From contig NZ_CP066356.1 in assembly GCF_023278185.1 (NCBI RefSeq), positions 8,114,001 to 8,178,000 on the forward strand: DNA of 64,000 nucleotides, read 5' to 3'. Within the stretch, counting starts at the first letter, position 1; each line of letters opens with the position of its first letter. The translations under genes and the position numbers were made by a program. The notes beneath the pieces were generated by a model. That model was not told the origin of the DNA, made no database searches, and saw only the letters and a program-made list of their open reading frames with translations. This document shows positions 53,933-63,209 of the stretch, one piece after another. Source of the DNA: Bradyrhizobium elkanii USDA 76 (GTDB lineage Bacteria > Pseudomonadota > Alphaproteobacteria > Rhizobiales > Xanthobacteraceae).

Positions 53933-54772
53933 ATGATCGTCATAGTTCCCTTGCGGGCCGCATTTGGCGTTGCCGCCCTGTTTTCCGTCGCATGTATGGC
54001 AACGGAGGTGCGCGCCGACGACGCCTCGCCGTGGCAACAGGACACGCATTCGGCGGTGCGGCTGCTCGCCGGATCGCGCAGCGGCGCGGTGCTGCTCGGC
54101 GGCATTGCGTTCCAGTTGCAGGACGGCTGGAAGACCTATTGGCGGACGCCTGGCGATTCCGGCGTGCCGCCCCGGTTCGATTTCTCCAGGTCGGATAACG
54201 TCGAGGCGGTTACCGTGATGTGGCCGGCGCCGCGGCAATTCGACGACGGCGCCGGCGGCACCTCGCTCGGCTACAAGCACCAGGTGGTGCTGCCGCTGCG
54301 CATCGTGGCGAAGAATCCCGACAAGCCGCTGGTGCTGCGCGCCGACATCAACTACGCGGTGTGCGAGAAGCTGTGCGTCCCGGTGGAGGCGAAGGCCGAG
54401 CTGGCATTCGCGAGCGTCGCATCGACCGAGGACACCGCGCTGTCGGAAGCGCTCAATGCGGTGCCGAAGCCCGCCAATATCGGCGACCCCATCCCGTTTT
54501 CGATCCGCGACGTCAAGCGCGACGGCAAGAACAACGTGCTGGTCGATGTCAGCGCGCCCGAGAGCCGCGACCTCAGCCTGTTCGTCGAGGGGCCGACGCC
54601 CGACTGGGCGCTGCCGGTGCCCAAGCTCGTCGAACACGCGCCGCCGGGCGTGAAGCGCTTCTCTTTCGAGCTCGACGGCCTGCCGCCCGGCGCCAAGGCC
54701 GACGGCGCCGCGCTGAAGCTGACGCTGGTCGGCGGCGACAAAAGCTACGAATTCAATATCAATTTGAACTAG
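53933..54772 (+). CDS. Exported stand-alone DsbD N-terminal-type (thiol-disulfide) domain protein
   Basis: The 279-residue protein has a signal peptide (about 1-28). The following domain matches the DsbD-alpha-like region: LLGGIAFQLQDGWKTYWRTPGDSGVPP, then the Cys pair Cys144/Cys148 in NYAVCEKLCVPVEA. The membrane (beta) and thioredoxin (gamma) domains of DsbD are absent. It probably accepts electrons from a separate DsbD/CcdA-like partner and reduces a periplasmic target. It is divergent from the UPF0301 gene. Confidence 0.85.
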   Translation: MIVIVPLRAAFGVAALFSVACMATEVRADDASPWQQDTHSAVRLLAGSRSGAVLLGGIAFQLQDGWKTYWRTPGDSGVPPRFDFSRSDNVEAVTVMWPAPRQFDDGAGGTSLGYKHQVVLPLRIVAKNPDKPLVLRADINYAVCEKLCVPVEAKAELAFASVASTEDTALSEALNAVPKPANIGDPIPFSIRDVKRDGKNNVLVDVSAPESRDLSLFVEGPTPDWALPVPKLVEHAPPGVKRFSFELDGLPPGAKADGAALKLTLVGGDKSYEFNINLN

Positions 54773-54800
54773 CTGTCGGTCGGCGCTTCAGCGTATCCCG

Positions 54801-54944
54801 TCGTCGTCCCGGCCGAGTGCGCCATTGCGCACGGGGGCCGGGACCCACACTCTCCGCGGCGGCAGTTTGAGGCGCGCTGGGTATCAGGCTGTGCGCACCA
54901 ACTGTTCCCCGTGGTTATGGATCCCGGCTTTCGCCGGGATGACG
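54801..54944. repeat. Palindromic repeat, TCGTCGTCCCGGCC...GCCGGGATGACG type
   Basis: The left end TCGTCGTCCCGGCCGAGTGCG...GGCCGGGACCCACAC and right end GTGGTTATGGATCCCGGC-TTTC-GCCGGGATGACG are inverted relatives. It fills the 275-base gap between the DsbD-like gene and the flippase gene, which otherwise holds a short AT-richer leader near 54960-55000. Confidence 0.8.
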
Positions 54945-55047
54945 CAAGATGGGAACACGCCTCGCCGAACCCAATCTTAACGTTTCGTTGATAGATCGGG
55001 GCCATTGCCGCCGTGCGGCGCTTTAGGAATTTTCCGCCTTGGCTGTG

Positions 55048-56430
55048 ATGGAGACACAATCCGCAACCTCAGCGCCATTGGGCCGGGTCGCACGCCTGCG
55101 TGACCTCGCCGCGCGCGCTCTCGGCGGCACCAAGGAGGCGTCGGTCACCAAGCGCCTCGCCGGCATGATCTTCGCCATCCGCGTCATCAGCGCCGCGATC
55201 GCCTATCTCGCGCAGATCCTGCTGGCGCGCTGGATGAGCGGCTCGGACTACGGCATCTATGTCTATGTCTGGACCTGGGTGCTGCTGCTCGGCAGCACCA
55301 TGGATTTCGGCATCGCGCCCTCCGCGCAGAAGATCATTCCGGAATACCGCGCGCGTGGCGACCTCGCGGCGCTGCGTGGGTTCCTCTCCGGCGGCCGCTG
55401 GGTGGTGCTGGCGACGTCCAGCATGGTCGCGCTGCTGCTCGCCGGCCTGATCCACCTCGCCTCGCCCTGGATCGACCCCAACGCGGTGGTGCCGCTCTAC
55501 ATCGGCTGCCTGACCTTGCCGCCCTTCGTCGTCGCCAACACCCAGGACGGCATCTCCCGCGCACATGACTGGATGCAGCTCGGCCTGATGCCGCAGTTCA
55601 TCGTGCGGCAGGGGCTGATCATCGCGCTGACCGCCGGCGCGCTGGCGCTCGGCCTCAATCTCGGCGCCACCGCGGCGATGATCGCGAGCGCCGCCGCGGT
55701 GTACATCGCGGCGATCGGCCAGATGGTCGTGCTCAACCGCCGCCTCACCGCCCATCTCGGCGTGGGCGAGAAGAGCTACGACGTCAAGGGCTGGTTCGCG
55801 ATCTCGCTGCCGATCATGCTGGTCGAGAGCTTCTATCTCCTGCTCGGCTACACCGACGTGCTGATGCTGCAGCAGTTCCGCTCGCCCGAGGAGGTCGGCA
55901 TCTATTTCGCCGTGGTGAAGACGCTGGCGCTGGTGTCGTTCGTGCACTACGCGATGGCGGCGACGACGGCGCACCGCTTCGCCGAATACAACGCGATCGG
56001 CGACAAGGACCGCCTGTCGGCGTATGTCGCACACGCCATCAGCTGGACGTTCTGGCCCTCGCTGCTCGCGACCGTCGCCCTGCTGGCGTTCGGCAAGCCG
56101 CTGCTGTGGCTGTTCGGCCCGAAATTCGTCGACGGCTACAGCATCATGTTCGTCGCCGCGATCGGGCTTGTGGTGCGCTCGGCGATCGGGCCGGTCGAGC
56201 GGCTGTTGAACATGCTCGGCCACCAGAGCATCTGCGCCACGGCCTATGCGGTGTCGTTCCTGATGAATGTCGGGCTCTGCATCGCCCTCGTCCCCCGCTA
56301 CGGCGGCATGGGCGCCGCCGCCTCGACCTCGCTGTCGCTGACCTTCGAGACGATCCTCTTGTTCTATGTGGTGCGCTCACGCCTCGGGCTGCACGTGCTG
56401 GCGTTCGGCAGGCGGCGGCCGGCGTCATAG
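55048..56430 (+). CDS. Polysaccharide flippase (Wzx/RfbX-like, MOP superfamily)
   Basis: With the ATG at 55048 the protein has 460 residues and 12-14 membrane helices. The N-terminal LAGMIFAIRVISAAIAYLAQILLARWMSGSDYGIYVYVWTWV is typical for O-antigen/polysaccharide translocases, as is WLFGPKFVDGYSIMFVAAIGLVVRSAIGP later. It would flip a lipid-linked glycan across the inner membrane. No glycosyltransferases are adjacent. Confidence 0.88.
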   Translation: METQSATSAPLGRVARLRDLAARALGGTKEASVTKRLAGMIFAIRVISAAIAYLAQILLARWMSGSDYGIYVYVWTWVLLLGSTMDFGIAPSAQKIIPEYRARGDLAALRGFLSGGRWVVLATSSMVALLLAGLIHLASPWIDPNAVVPLYIGCLTLPPFVVANTQDGISRAHDWMQLGLMPQFIVRQGLIIALTAGALALGLNLGATAAMIASAAAVYIAAIGQMVVLNRRLTAHLGVGEKSYDVKGWFAISLPIMLVESFYLLLGYTDVLMLQQFRSPEEVGIYFAVVKTLALVSFVHYAMAATTAHRFAEYNAIGDKDRLSAYVAHAISWTFWPSLLATVALLAFGKPLLWLFGPKFVDGYSIMFVAAIGLVVRSAIGPVERLLNMLGHQSICATAYAVSFLMNVGLCIALVPRYGGMGAAASTSLSLTFETILLFYVVRSRLGLHVLAFGRRRPAS

Positions 56431-56514
56431 CATTCCGCCGGGCGCGGCATAATGCGATGGCATGCCCGCCGCCGGACTGGAAAACCTGCCTGACCGCGTT
56501 CAGCCTTGCGCCTG

Positions 56515-57696
56515 TCAGGCGCGCCTGATGTCTGCCTGCTGCCAATGGTGGCCGGCAACCATGCGGCGGAAGAACCACAGCACGGCCGGGCAAGCCAGGA
56601 GCACGGCGGCGCCGAAGTCGAGCGCCGCGCTGGCGGAGCCGACCGAGGTGGAGAGCTTTCCTCCGATCGCAGGTCCGGCCAGCATGCCGGCGTAGAAGAC
56701 GGTATAAAATATTCCCATTCCGATCGGCCGCGTCTTCTGCTCGAGCACACGCGCAGGCAGGCTCATGATTGGACCGGCAGGCAGGCCGCAGAGGATTCCA
56801 AGAGCAATGACGACGGGAAACACCGTGCCGCTGCGCGACAGGAGCAGTGTCAGGAGCGCGAAGGCGATGCAGCCCGTGACCAGGATCACCTCGCCGCGCC
56901 TCGTCCGATCGGCGAGGAAGCCGCCCAACGGCACCGAAAGGGCGGCGAGCCAGAGCACGATACTGATGGTTGATCCGGCTGCGGCGCCCGACCAGCCCTG
57001 CTCGACAAGCATCGACGGACCGAAACTGAAGATCATCGCAAAACCGATGTTGTAGAGACACCAGATCAGGCCGGCGGCAATCACGGCGCAGATCGTGTCG
57101 GCGGTCAGGCTGCTGCGCTCCCCTTCAACCGCGACCGCCGCATCCGGCGCGCGATAAACCAGAGCAATGAGGCCAAGACCGATCAGGATCACCCCGGCGA
57201 CGGCAAGATTGACGGCATGGAGGCCGAGCGTGGCTCCGATTGCCGGCAACAGCATGAGAGCGACTGCGATGCCGGCCGGCCACGAGTTGATGAAAATGGC
57301 CATCGCGGTGGCGATTTCCCGGCCGGCAAACCAGTCCGCGACCATCTTGGTCATCAGAACGTTCAGGAGGACGCCGCCGATGCCGGCAGTCAGTCGGCCC
57401 GCGATCTGCACGCTCCACGACGTCGACGTGGTCATCAGCAATTCGCCCACCAGCATCATCAGGAGACCGGCAAGGACCACCACCTTGTCGCCATAGCGGC
57501 GGCCGATCGCGCCGCCAGGCAAGGCAAGCAAGGCGCCCGGCGCAAAGTAGAGCCCGATCAGGACGCCGATATCGGCCAGGCTCGCGCCCAGACCCTGGCT
57601 GAGCTGCGGCGCGATGGCCGCGACGCTCTGAAACTGAAAGGCGATGGTGGCACGAGCGACGAACAGAGCGGCAAGAATGGTCCAGCGGCTTCGCAT
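56515..57696 (-). CDS. MFS transporter, CynX/NimT-like
   Basis: The 393-residue permease has 12 membrane helices. Motif A is recognisable after helix 2 (GGAIGRRYGDKVVV), with GRLTAGIGGVLLNVLMTKMVADWFAG in helices 4-5 and the mid-loop about 195-210. CynX/NimT-type members carry cyanate, nitroimidazoles or related small molecules. It begins 24 bases after the stop of the BBE-type oxidase, so the two are one unit. Confidence 0.9.
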   Translation of the reverse strand: MRSRWTILAALFVARATIAFQFQSVAAIAPQLSQGLGASLADIGVLIGLYFAPGALLALPGGAIGRRYGDKVVVLAGLLMMLVGELLMTTSTSWSVQIAGRLTAGIGGVLLNVLMTKMVADWFAGREIATAMAIFINSWPAGIAVALMLLPAIGATLGLHAVNLAVAGVILIGLGLIALVYRAPDAAVAVEGERSSLTADTICAVIAAGLIWCLYNIGFAMIFSFGPSMLVEQGWSGAAAGSTISIVLWLAALSVPLGGFLADRTRRGEVILVTGCIAFALLTLLLSRSGTVFPVVIALGILCGLPAGPIMSLPARVLEQKTRPIGMGIFYTVFYAGMLAGPAIGGKLSTSVGSASAALDFGAAVLLACPAVLWFFRRMVAGHHWQQADIRRA

Positions 57697-57720
57697 TTGG
57701 ATTTTCTCCGATGCCCTGAA

Positions 57721-59112
57721 CTATGTTGTCGGCTTGATATTCTGGTTCAGGCGGAAGAAATTCGTCGGATCGTATTTGTTCTTGAGCGCGACAAGACGTG
57801 CGTAATTTTCGCCATAGGCGTCACGCACCCGGTCTTCGCCCTCATCCCCCAGGTTGTTGGCATAGACGCCGCCGGTCGAATAGGGCCTGACGGCACTCCA
57901 CAGCTCGCGCGCCCAACGCATGTTCGCCTCGTCACCGGCCGGATCGTCCCAGATCGCGACCGGAAAGCAGTCGAACGCCGCATCGCGGTTTGCGTAAGGC
58001 GAGTTCGATACCGGAACCCGTGCAATTGCGCCGCCGACATGCTGGAGGACCAGCAAGGACGAGGTGTTGGGGGCTCTCGCATAGGCGTCGAGCAGCGCGT
58101 CGATCGCGCCCGCACCGATTTCGCGCAGGAACTGCGCCTTCCAGTAATAGCGACGTCCCCGCGGAAACAGGGCATCGCCACCCGACTGAATCTCGAGATA
58201 GGGGACGGTTGCGAGGCGCGTCTCGAGGGGCGAGCCGAACTTGACGATCGGCGAAAGGGCGCGCTCGCCGTCACGATGCGAGCCGACGTAGCAACCGGAG
58301 ATGTTGAAGAACCGGTCGCCCGACGGCAGCGTCACAAGGGCCGCATCGACGTTGACCTCATCGGCAGCGTTTCGCGCGAATTCATCGTAGAACTGCATGG
58401 CCTCGCGCGCCCGATCGTAAAGATAAAGCGTCGACGCGACCGGCAACGACGTGCCGATCGGATGCAACCGGTATTCGAACGCAGTTACGATGCCGAAATT
58501 GCCGCCGCCGCCTTTCAAGCCCCAGAGCAGGTCGGGGTGTTCGGTCGCGCTGGCCCTTAGGACCTGTCCCTCGGCTGTCACCACTTCGGCGGCAATCAGG
58601 TTGTCGCAGGTCAATCCGAATTTTCGCCCGAGCTTGCCGAAGCCGCCGCCAAGCGTGAGCCCGGCGATGCCGGTGTCGCTGTTGACGCCCATGGTGGTCG
58701 CGAGGCCGTGCGCCTGCGTGGCACGATCGAATTCGCCGAGATCGAGGCCGGCCTCCGCGCGCGCGGTGCGTCGGACCGGATCGACGTCGATGCGCTTCAT
58801 CCGCGACAGGTCGATGACGATGCCGCCGTCACAGACCGAGAGGCCGGCGACGTTGTGGCCTCCGCTGCGAACGGCCACCGGGAACGTGCGGGACCTCGCG
58901 AACGTCACCGCCTCGACCACGTCCCGGGTATCCGCACAGTAGGCGATCATGGCCGGCCGCCTGTCGACGGCACCGTTCCAGACCCTGCGCGCCTCGTCGT
59001 AACCGGCGCTCCCGGCGAGGACCACCTGACCCTTGAGCCGTAGCTGGGAGGCGGGCCGAAGCTCGGAATGCGATTTGCCCATCACCTCGTCATCTGGCTG
59101 CCGCTGCTCCAT
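57721..59112 (-). CDS. FAD-dependent oxidase, berberine-bridge-enzyme (BBE) family
   Basis: The 463-residue protein has the PCMH FAD domain with flavin-linking His86 in VRSGGHNVAG. The second covalent Cys usual in bicovalent members is absent; the region reads MGVNSDTGIAGLTLGGGFG. The C-terminal BBE motif is KYDPTNFFRLNQNI. Such enzymes oxidise sugars or alkaloids or catalyse oxidative ring closure with O2. An ATG at 59082 is an alternative start. It lies upstream of the MFS gene; together they look like a small detoxification or secondary-metabolism module. Confidence 0.9.
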   Translation of the reverse strand: MEQRQPDDEVMGKSHSELRPASQLRLKGQVVLAGSAGYDEARRVWNGAVDRRPAMIAYCADTRDVVEAVTFARSRTFPVAVRSGGHNVAGLSVCDGGIVIDLSRMKRIDVDPVRRTARAEAGLDLGEFDRATQAHGLATTMGVNSDTGIAGLTLGGGFGKLGRKFGLTCDNLIAAEVVTAEGQVLRASATEHPDLLWGLKGGGGNFGIVTAFEYRLHPIGTSLPVASTLYLYDRAREAMQFYDEFARNAADEVNVDAALVTLPSGDRFFNISGCYVGSHRDGERALSPIVKFGSPLETRLATVPYLEIQSGGDALFPRGRRYYWKAQFLREIGAGAIDALLDAYARAPNTSSLLVLQHVGGAIARVPVSNSPYANRDAAFDCFPVAIWDDPAGDEANMRWARELWSAVRPYSTGGVYANNLGDEGEDRVRDAYGENYARLVALKNKYDPTNFFRLNQNIKPTT

Positions 59113-59249
59113 CCGATTTGCTCCTCGCTACGAATGCCCATGCCATCATCTCATGGCGTGCCAAATCGTCCTGAATCCGATCGGAAAAAGTTGCGAAATC
59201 TCGCCGAAAAAGGGATGGCTCCAGGCGCTGGCGACGATCGCAGCCTCAA

Positions 59250-59285
59250 AACAAAAGCCGGCCCTGATCCAATCAGGGCCGGCTT
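59250..59285 (-). terminator. Rho-independent terminator of bdhA
   Basis: A perfect 14-bp stem AAGCCGGCCCTGAT/ATCAGGGCCGGCTT (59255-59268, 59272-59285), three-base loop, is followed on the minus strand by TTGTTTTG. It lies 31 bases past the bdhA stop. Confidence 0.9.
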
Positions 59286-59315
59286 GTTCTGAGGCCGCCA
59301 AATCGCGCCGGAAAA

Positions 59316-60104
59316 TTACTCCGCGGTCCAGCCGCCGTCGATCGAGTAGTTGGAGCCGGTGATCTGCGCAGCATCGTCGCTGCACAGGAACAGCGCAAGC
59401 GCTGCGACCTGATCGGAGGTGACGAACTCCTTGGTCGGCTGCGCGGCGAGCAGCACGTCCTTGATGACCTGCTCCTTGGTCATGTTGCGCGCCTTCATGG
59501 TCTCAGGGATCTGGTGCTCGACCAGCGGGGTCCAGACGTAGCCCGGGCTGATGCAGTTGCAGGTGATCTTGTGCTGCGCGAGTTCCAGCGCCACCGTCTT
59601 GGTGAGACCGGCAATGCCGTGCTTGGCCGAGACATAGGCCGACTTGAAGGGCGAAGCGACCAGCGAGTGTGCGGAAGCCGTGTTGATGATGCGACCCCAG
59701 CCGCGCTTCTTCATGCCGGGCACCGCGGCGCGGATGCCGTAGAACGCCGACGACAGGTTGATCGCGATGATCGCTTCCCACTTCTCCGGCGGGAATTCCT
59801 CGATCGGCGACACGAACTGTATGCCGGCATTGTTGACGAGGATGTCGACCGAGCCGAAGGTCTTTTCGCCGAGCGCGATCATGTCGGCGATCTCGGCCGG
59901 CTTGGTCATGTCGGCCGGCGAATGCACGGCCTTGACCTTGAAGTCGGTCTCGATGCCGGAACGCTCCTTCTCGATGTCGGCCGGCACGCCCATGCCGTTG
60001 AGCACGATATTGGCGCCGGCGCCGGCGAAGGCGCGCGCATAAGCCAATCCGATGCCGCTGGTCGAGCCGGTCACCACGGCGGTCTTGCCTGTCAACGTAC
60101 CCAT
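59316..60104 (-). CDS. bdhA: 3-hydroxybutyrate dehydrogenase
   Basis: The 262-residue SDR matches D-3-hydroxybutyrate dehydrogenase: VTGSTSGIGLAYA, LNGMG, NNAGIQFVSPIEEFP, NTASAHSLVASPFKSAYVSAKHG (Ser, Tyr, Lys), CNCISPGYVWTPLVE and TSDQVAALALFLCSDDAAQITGSNYSIDGGW. It interconverts 3-hydroxybutyrate and acetoacetate in poly-hydroxybutyrate turnover. It follows the patatin gene by 12 bases, a common pairing, and ends in a strong terminator. Confidence 0.94.
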   Translation of the reverse strand: MGTLTGKTAVVTGSTSGIGLAYARAFAGAGANIVLNGMGVPADIEKERSGIETDFKVKAVHSPADMTKPAEIADMIALGEKTFGSVDILVNNAGIQFVSPIEEFPPEKWEAIIAINLSSAFYGIRAAVPGMKKRGWGRIINTASAHSLVASPFKSAYVSAKHGIAGLTKTVALELAQHKITCNCISPGYVWTPLVEHQIPETMKARNMTKEQVIKDVLLAAQPTKEFVTSDQVAALALFLCSDDAAQITGSNYSIDGGWTAE

Positions 60105-60116
60105 TGTTCTTCGCTC

Positions 60117-61301
60117 CTATCTGCTTGCAGGGGGCTTCGATTCAGGGGGTGTGGGTTCATCCCCCGTGAGGTCGTAAGTCACCATGGTCTCCCCGGACTG
60201 CGGCCGTTCTAGCCATTCTTTGTGACGCATCGACAAATGCACGTCGCGGACGCCCGCGCCCCAGTGCTCGACCATCGCAACGTGGGAGAAGTCGTAGTCC
60301 TTCGAGGAGCTCTCGTAATTCTTGCTCTTGTAGATCAGGTGAACCACCGTGACGGTGTTCTCCTTGGACGCCTTGCGCAGCAGTTCGACCGACGGATCGT
60401 TCTTCAGGTAATCGGGCAGCTTGCCGATCAGGTCGCGCACCGCCATGCGGGCGTTGTGGATCTGCCTGTTCTTGTCGGTGTTCATCCGCGTCCGGCTGGA
60501 ATAGCGGATGTCCTTCTCGCGCTCGGCGGCCTCCAGCAGCGTCTCCGGCAACGGCCCGCGCGCGCTGAACAGATCGACCTGGAAGATCAGGAGATCGCGG
60601 CTGATCTCCTCGTCGAGCACGAAGTCGAGCGGAGTGTTGGAGGCGATGCCGCCGTCCCAGTAATGCTCGCCCTCGATGACGACGGCGGGAAAGCCCGGCG
60701 GCAGCGCGCCCGAGGCCATGATGTGCTCGGGGCCTATCTTCTTGCCGAGCTTCCTGAACTCGTAATTGTCGAAATAGCGGAAATTGCCCGAGGTGACGCT
60801 GACCGCGCCGACCGACAGGCGCGTCTTCAGATCGTTGATGCGGTCGAAATCGACCAGGCGCTCCAGCGTCTTCTTCAGCGGCGCGGTGTCGTAGTAGCTC
60901 AGCGATTGCGAGCTGCCGGGCGGCCACAGCGGTGCCGGCGGAATCCGCGGCGTGAAGAAGCCAGGCACGCCGAAGGTTGCGATAATGGCGGCGCTGGTCT
61001 CGTTGAACAGCGAGCGGGCGCGCTCATGGTTGGAGACCGGATTCCACGGCACCGGCGCCGACACTATCTCCCAGAATTCCTTCAGCCGCGGCACGCGCTT
61101 GGCCGGCTCGTTGCCGGCGATGATCGCGGCGTTGATGGCGCCGATCGAGATGCCGGCGATCCATTCCGGCTCGAAGCCTGCGTGACAGAGTGCCTGAAAG
61201 GCGCCGGCCTGATAGGAGCCGAGCGCGCCGCCGCCCTGAAGAACCAGCACGCGCTGCGCTTGCGCGGGCGTCGAGGCCGGCGCGGAATCCGAAGTATCCA
61301 T
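60117..61301 (-). CDS. Patatin-like phospholipase with DUF3734-type C-terminus
   Basis: The 394-residue protein has the patatin catalytic set: oxyanion loop LQGGGALGSYQAG, nucleophile Ser in GISIG, and Asp in DGGIASN. The C-terminal third (KNRQIHNARMAVRDLIGKLP, VHLIYKSKNYESSSKDYDFS) is typical of DUF3734 in patatins found next to bdhA. It may hydrolyse lipids or act on PHB-granule material. It is the first gene of the bdhA unit. Confidence 0.93.
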   Translation of the reverse strand: MDTSDSAPASTPAQAQRVLVLQGGGALGSYQAGAFQALCHAGFEPEWIAGISIGAINAAIIAGNEPAKRVPRLKEFWEIVSAPVPWNPVSNHERARSLFNETSAAIIATFGVPGFFTPRIPPAPLWPPGSSQSLSYYDTAPLKKTLERLVDFDRINDLKTRLSVGAVSVTSGNFRYFDNYEFRKLGKKIGPEHIMASGALPPGFPAVVIEGEHYWDGGIASNTPLDFVLDEEISRDLLIFQVDLFSARGPLPETLLEAAEREKDIRYSSRTRMNTDKNRQIHNARMAVRDLIGKLPDYLKNDPSVELLRKASKENTVTVVHLIYKSKNYESSSKDYDFSHVAMVEHWGAGVRDVHLSMRHKEWLERPQSGETMVTYDLTGDEPTPPESKPPASR

Positions 61302-61391
61302 TCGTAACCGTTGGGTCAGGAAATGACTTGAGCCGCACCGTGGCGGCTGTTCGCCGCGGCGTCAATCAACGAGATGCGGGGCTCTTTGTTT

Positions 61392-61440
61392 GAGCATGAT
61401 CTTCCCGGAAAACCGCCTCACACTTTTCCGGATCATGCTC
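61392..61440. repeat. Rhizobial GAGCATGATC...GATCATGCTC palindrome
   Basis: The element GAGCATGATCTTCCCGGAAAACC...ACTTTTCCGGATCATGCTC is a near-perfect 49-base inverted repeat between the patatin start and the CAP lipoprotein stop. A degenerate relative is at 29017-29110 and a half-site GAGCATGATCCTTTTCGG at 51055-51072. Confidence 0.8.
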
Positions 61441-61464
61441 CAGATCACGCGGAATTTATCGAGA

Positions 61465-61962
61465 TCAGGTTGCCGCCAAAATGAGCGTCCAGAACACCTT
61501 GTACTTGGTGTTGGGAGCATAGACCGCCGCGATGCCCATTTTTGTGACACCGCCCTTCAGCATGTTGGCCTTGTGCGGCGGTGAATCGCGCCAGCCCGAA
61601 AAGGCTTCGGCAAGCGTGTGATAGCCGGCCGAGATGTTCTCGACCGCCACCGTCGCTGGATACCCCCCGGCCTGCAGCCGCTTGCCAAGCGGGGCCTTCA
61701 CGTCGTGGTCCATCTTGTTGCGGGCGGCCATCGCCTGCGATTGCTGCTCGGCGAGCTTGGTCAGGTCCGGATCCACCACCACGGTACCAAGACCATTGTT
61801 CTGGCGGTACTGCGAGAACATGATCGCGGCGGCCTGGCTGTCCAGCACCGCGCCGGGCTGTGCCATGTTGAGATACATGGCCGGTTCTTCCGGGAGTTTG
61901 GTGTCGGCGGCGCAGCCGGCAAGCACCAGAAGCCCGAACAGGGCGACCGTCGTCCGTTTCAC
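61465..61962 (-). CDS. CAP/SCP-domain lipoprotein
   Basis: The 165-residue protein has a lipoprotein signal ending in the lipobox LVLAGC. The CAP (SCP/PR1) domain shows MFSQYRQNNGLGTVVVDPDLTKLAEQQSQAMAARNKMDHDV, VAVENISAGYHTLAEAFSGWRDSPPHKANMLK (the GW-x-x-SPPH-x-x-N motif) and MGIAAVYAPNTKYKVFWTLIL. Its role is extracytoplasmic and undefined for bacterial members. Confidence 0.9.
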   Translation of the reverse strand: MKRTTVALFGLLVLAGCAADTKLPEEPAMYLNMAQPGAVLDSQAAAIMFSQYRQNNGLGTVVVDPDLTKLAEQQSQAMAARNKMDHDVKAPLGKRLQAGGYPATVAVENISAGYHTLAEAFSGWRDSPPHKANMLKGGVTKMGIAAVYAPNTKYKVFWTLILAAT

Positions 61963-62066
61963 TTTTGAAAACCCCCAAGGTTGGCCCGCCGTTGTTGCAT
62001 ACCAACCGTGGCTGAATGGTGAACAGGGGCTAACTTTTGGCCATCAAAGGCCACCGACCCCCGGGC

Positions 62067-62135
62067 CCCGTAGCCCGGATGAAGCCATCTGGCGTGCGTT
62101 CGCGCGACCCGTTGGGGCTTCATCCGGGCTACGGG
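62067..62135. repeat. REP-like palindrome with GTAG head (CCCGTAGCCCGGATGAAGCC)
   Basis: Twenty-base arms CCCGTAGCCCGGATGAAGCC (62067-62086) and GGCTTCATCCGGGCTACGGG (62116-62135) are perfect reverse complements. It is related to 29958-30029 and lies between the CAP-lipoprotein start and the cysA stop. Confidence 0.85.
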
Positions 62136-62159
62136 CACTTCACGCAGGGGCTACGGCCC

Positions 62160-63209
62160 CTACTCCTGGGCGGCAAAGATCCGGTAGCGCCGGGGCTGCA
62201 GGGAGACGATTTCGCCGGCCTGGAGCTCGCGATCGCGGGGGGCGTCGATCTCGATCACGGTCTTGCCCTCGCTCCCCGACAGGGCCACCTCGGCGCGCTG
62301 GATCGGACCGAACGAACGGACATGTCGGATGGCGCCTTCCAGGGCGCCGGTACCAGCCGGGCCGACCGCCATGTCGTGGCGGCGGACGAACAGTTTTGCC
62401 GCGCCCGACGCCGCGCCCAAAGCCGGAATGTTCAGGGGACGGCCGTCCAGCCGCACCGCATCGCCGGCGACGTCGACCGGCAGCACGATGGATTCGCCGA
62501 TGAAGCCGTGCACGAAGGCGGTCGCCGGATTGTCATAGACCTCGCCGGGCGAACCGACCTGCTCGATCTTGCCCTTGTCCATCACCACGACGCGGTTGGC
62601 GACTTCGAGCGCTTCTTCCTGGTCATGGGTGACGAAGATCGAGGTGACGTGGATCTCGTTGTGCAGCGAGCGCAGCCATTGCCTGAGCTCCTTGCGCACC
62701 TTGGCATCGAGCGCGCCGAACGGCTCGTCGAGCAACAGGATCCGCGGCTCGATCGCGAGCGCGCGCGCCAGCGCAATGCGCTGGCGCTGGCCGCCGGACA
62801 ATTGGCTGGGATAGCGGTTGGCCAGCCAATCGAGCTGCACCAGGTCGAGCAGGTTCTTGACGCGGGCGCGGATCGTCGCCTCGTCCTTGCGGATCGCGCG
62901 CGGCTGCACGCGCAGGCCGAAGGCGACGTTCTCGAACACCGTCATGTGGCGGAACAGCGCGTAGTGCTGGAACACGAAGCCGACCTGACGCTCGCTGGCG
63001 CCGCGCGAGAGCGCATTCTCGCCGTCGATCGCGACCTCGCCCGAGTCAGGCCAGTCCAGGCCCGCGATGATGCGCAGCAGCGTCGTCTTGCCGGAACCGG
63101 ACGGGCCGAGCAGGGCCAGCAACTCGCCGTCGGCGACCTTGAGATCGACATTGTCGAGCGCGGCAAAGCTGCCGAACGTCTTTACGATATTCCTGACTTC
63201 AATCGCCAT
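62160..63209 (-). CDS. cysA: Sulfate/thiosulfate ABC importer ATP-binding protein
   Basis: The 349-residue ATPase has Walker [11 protein letters not shown]-loop FVFQHYALF, signature LSGGQRQR, Walker [14 protein letters not shown] and switch His VTHDQEEA. The N-terminus [23 protein letters not shown] and a TOBE-type C-terminal domain match CysA. It powers sulfate uptake at the inner membrane. Its ATG lies inside the end of cysW (11-base overlap), so they are one operon. Confidence 0.95.
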   Translation of the reverse strand: MAIEVRNIVKTFGSFAALDNVDLKVADGELLALLGPSGSGKTTLLRIIAGLDWPDSGEVAIDGENALSRGASERQVGFVFQHYALFRHMTVFENVAFGLRVQPRAIRKDEATIRARVKNLLDLVQLDWLANRYPSQLSGGQRQRIALARALAIEPRILLLDEPFGALDAKVRKELRQWLRSLHNEIHVTSIFVTHDQEEALEVANRVVVMDKGKIEQVGSPGEVYDNPATAFVHGFIGESIVLPVDVAGDAVRLDGRPLNIPALGAASGAAKLFVRRHDMAVGPAGTGALEGAIRHVRSFGPIQRAEVALSGSEGKTVIEIDAPRDRELQAGEIVSLQPRRYRIFAAQE

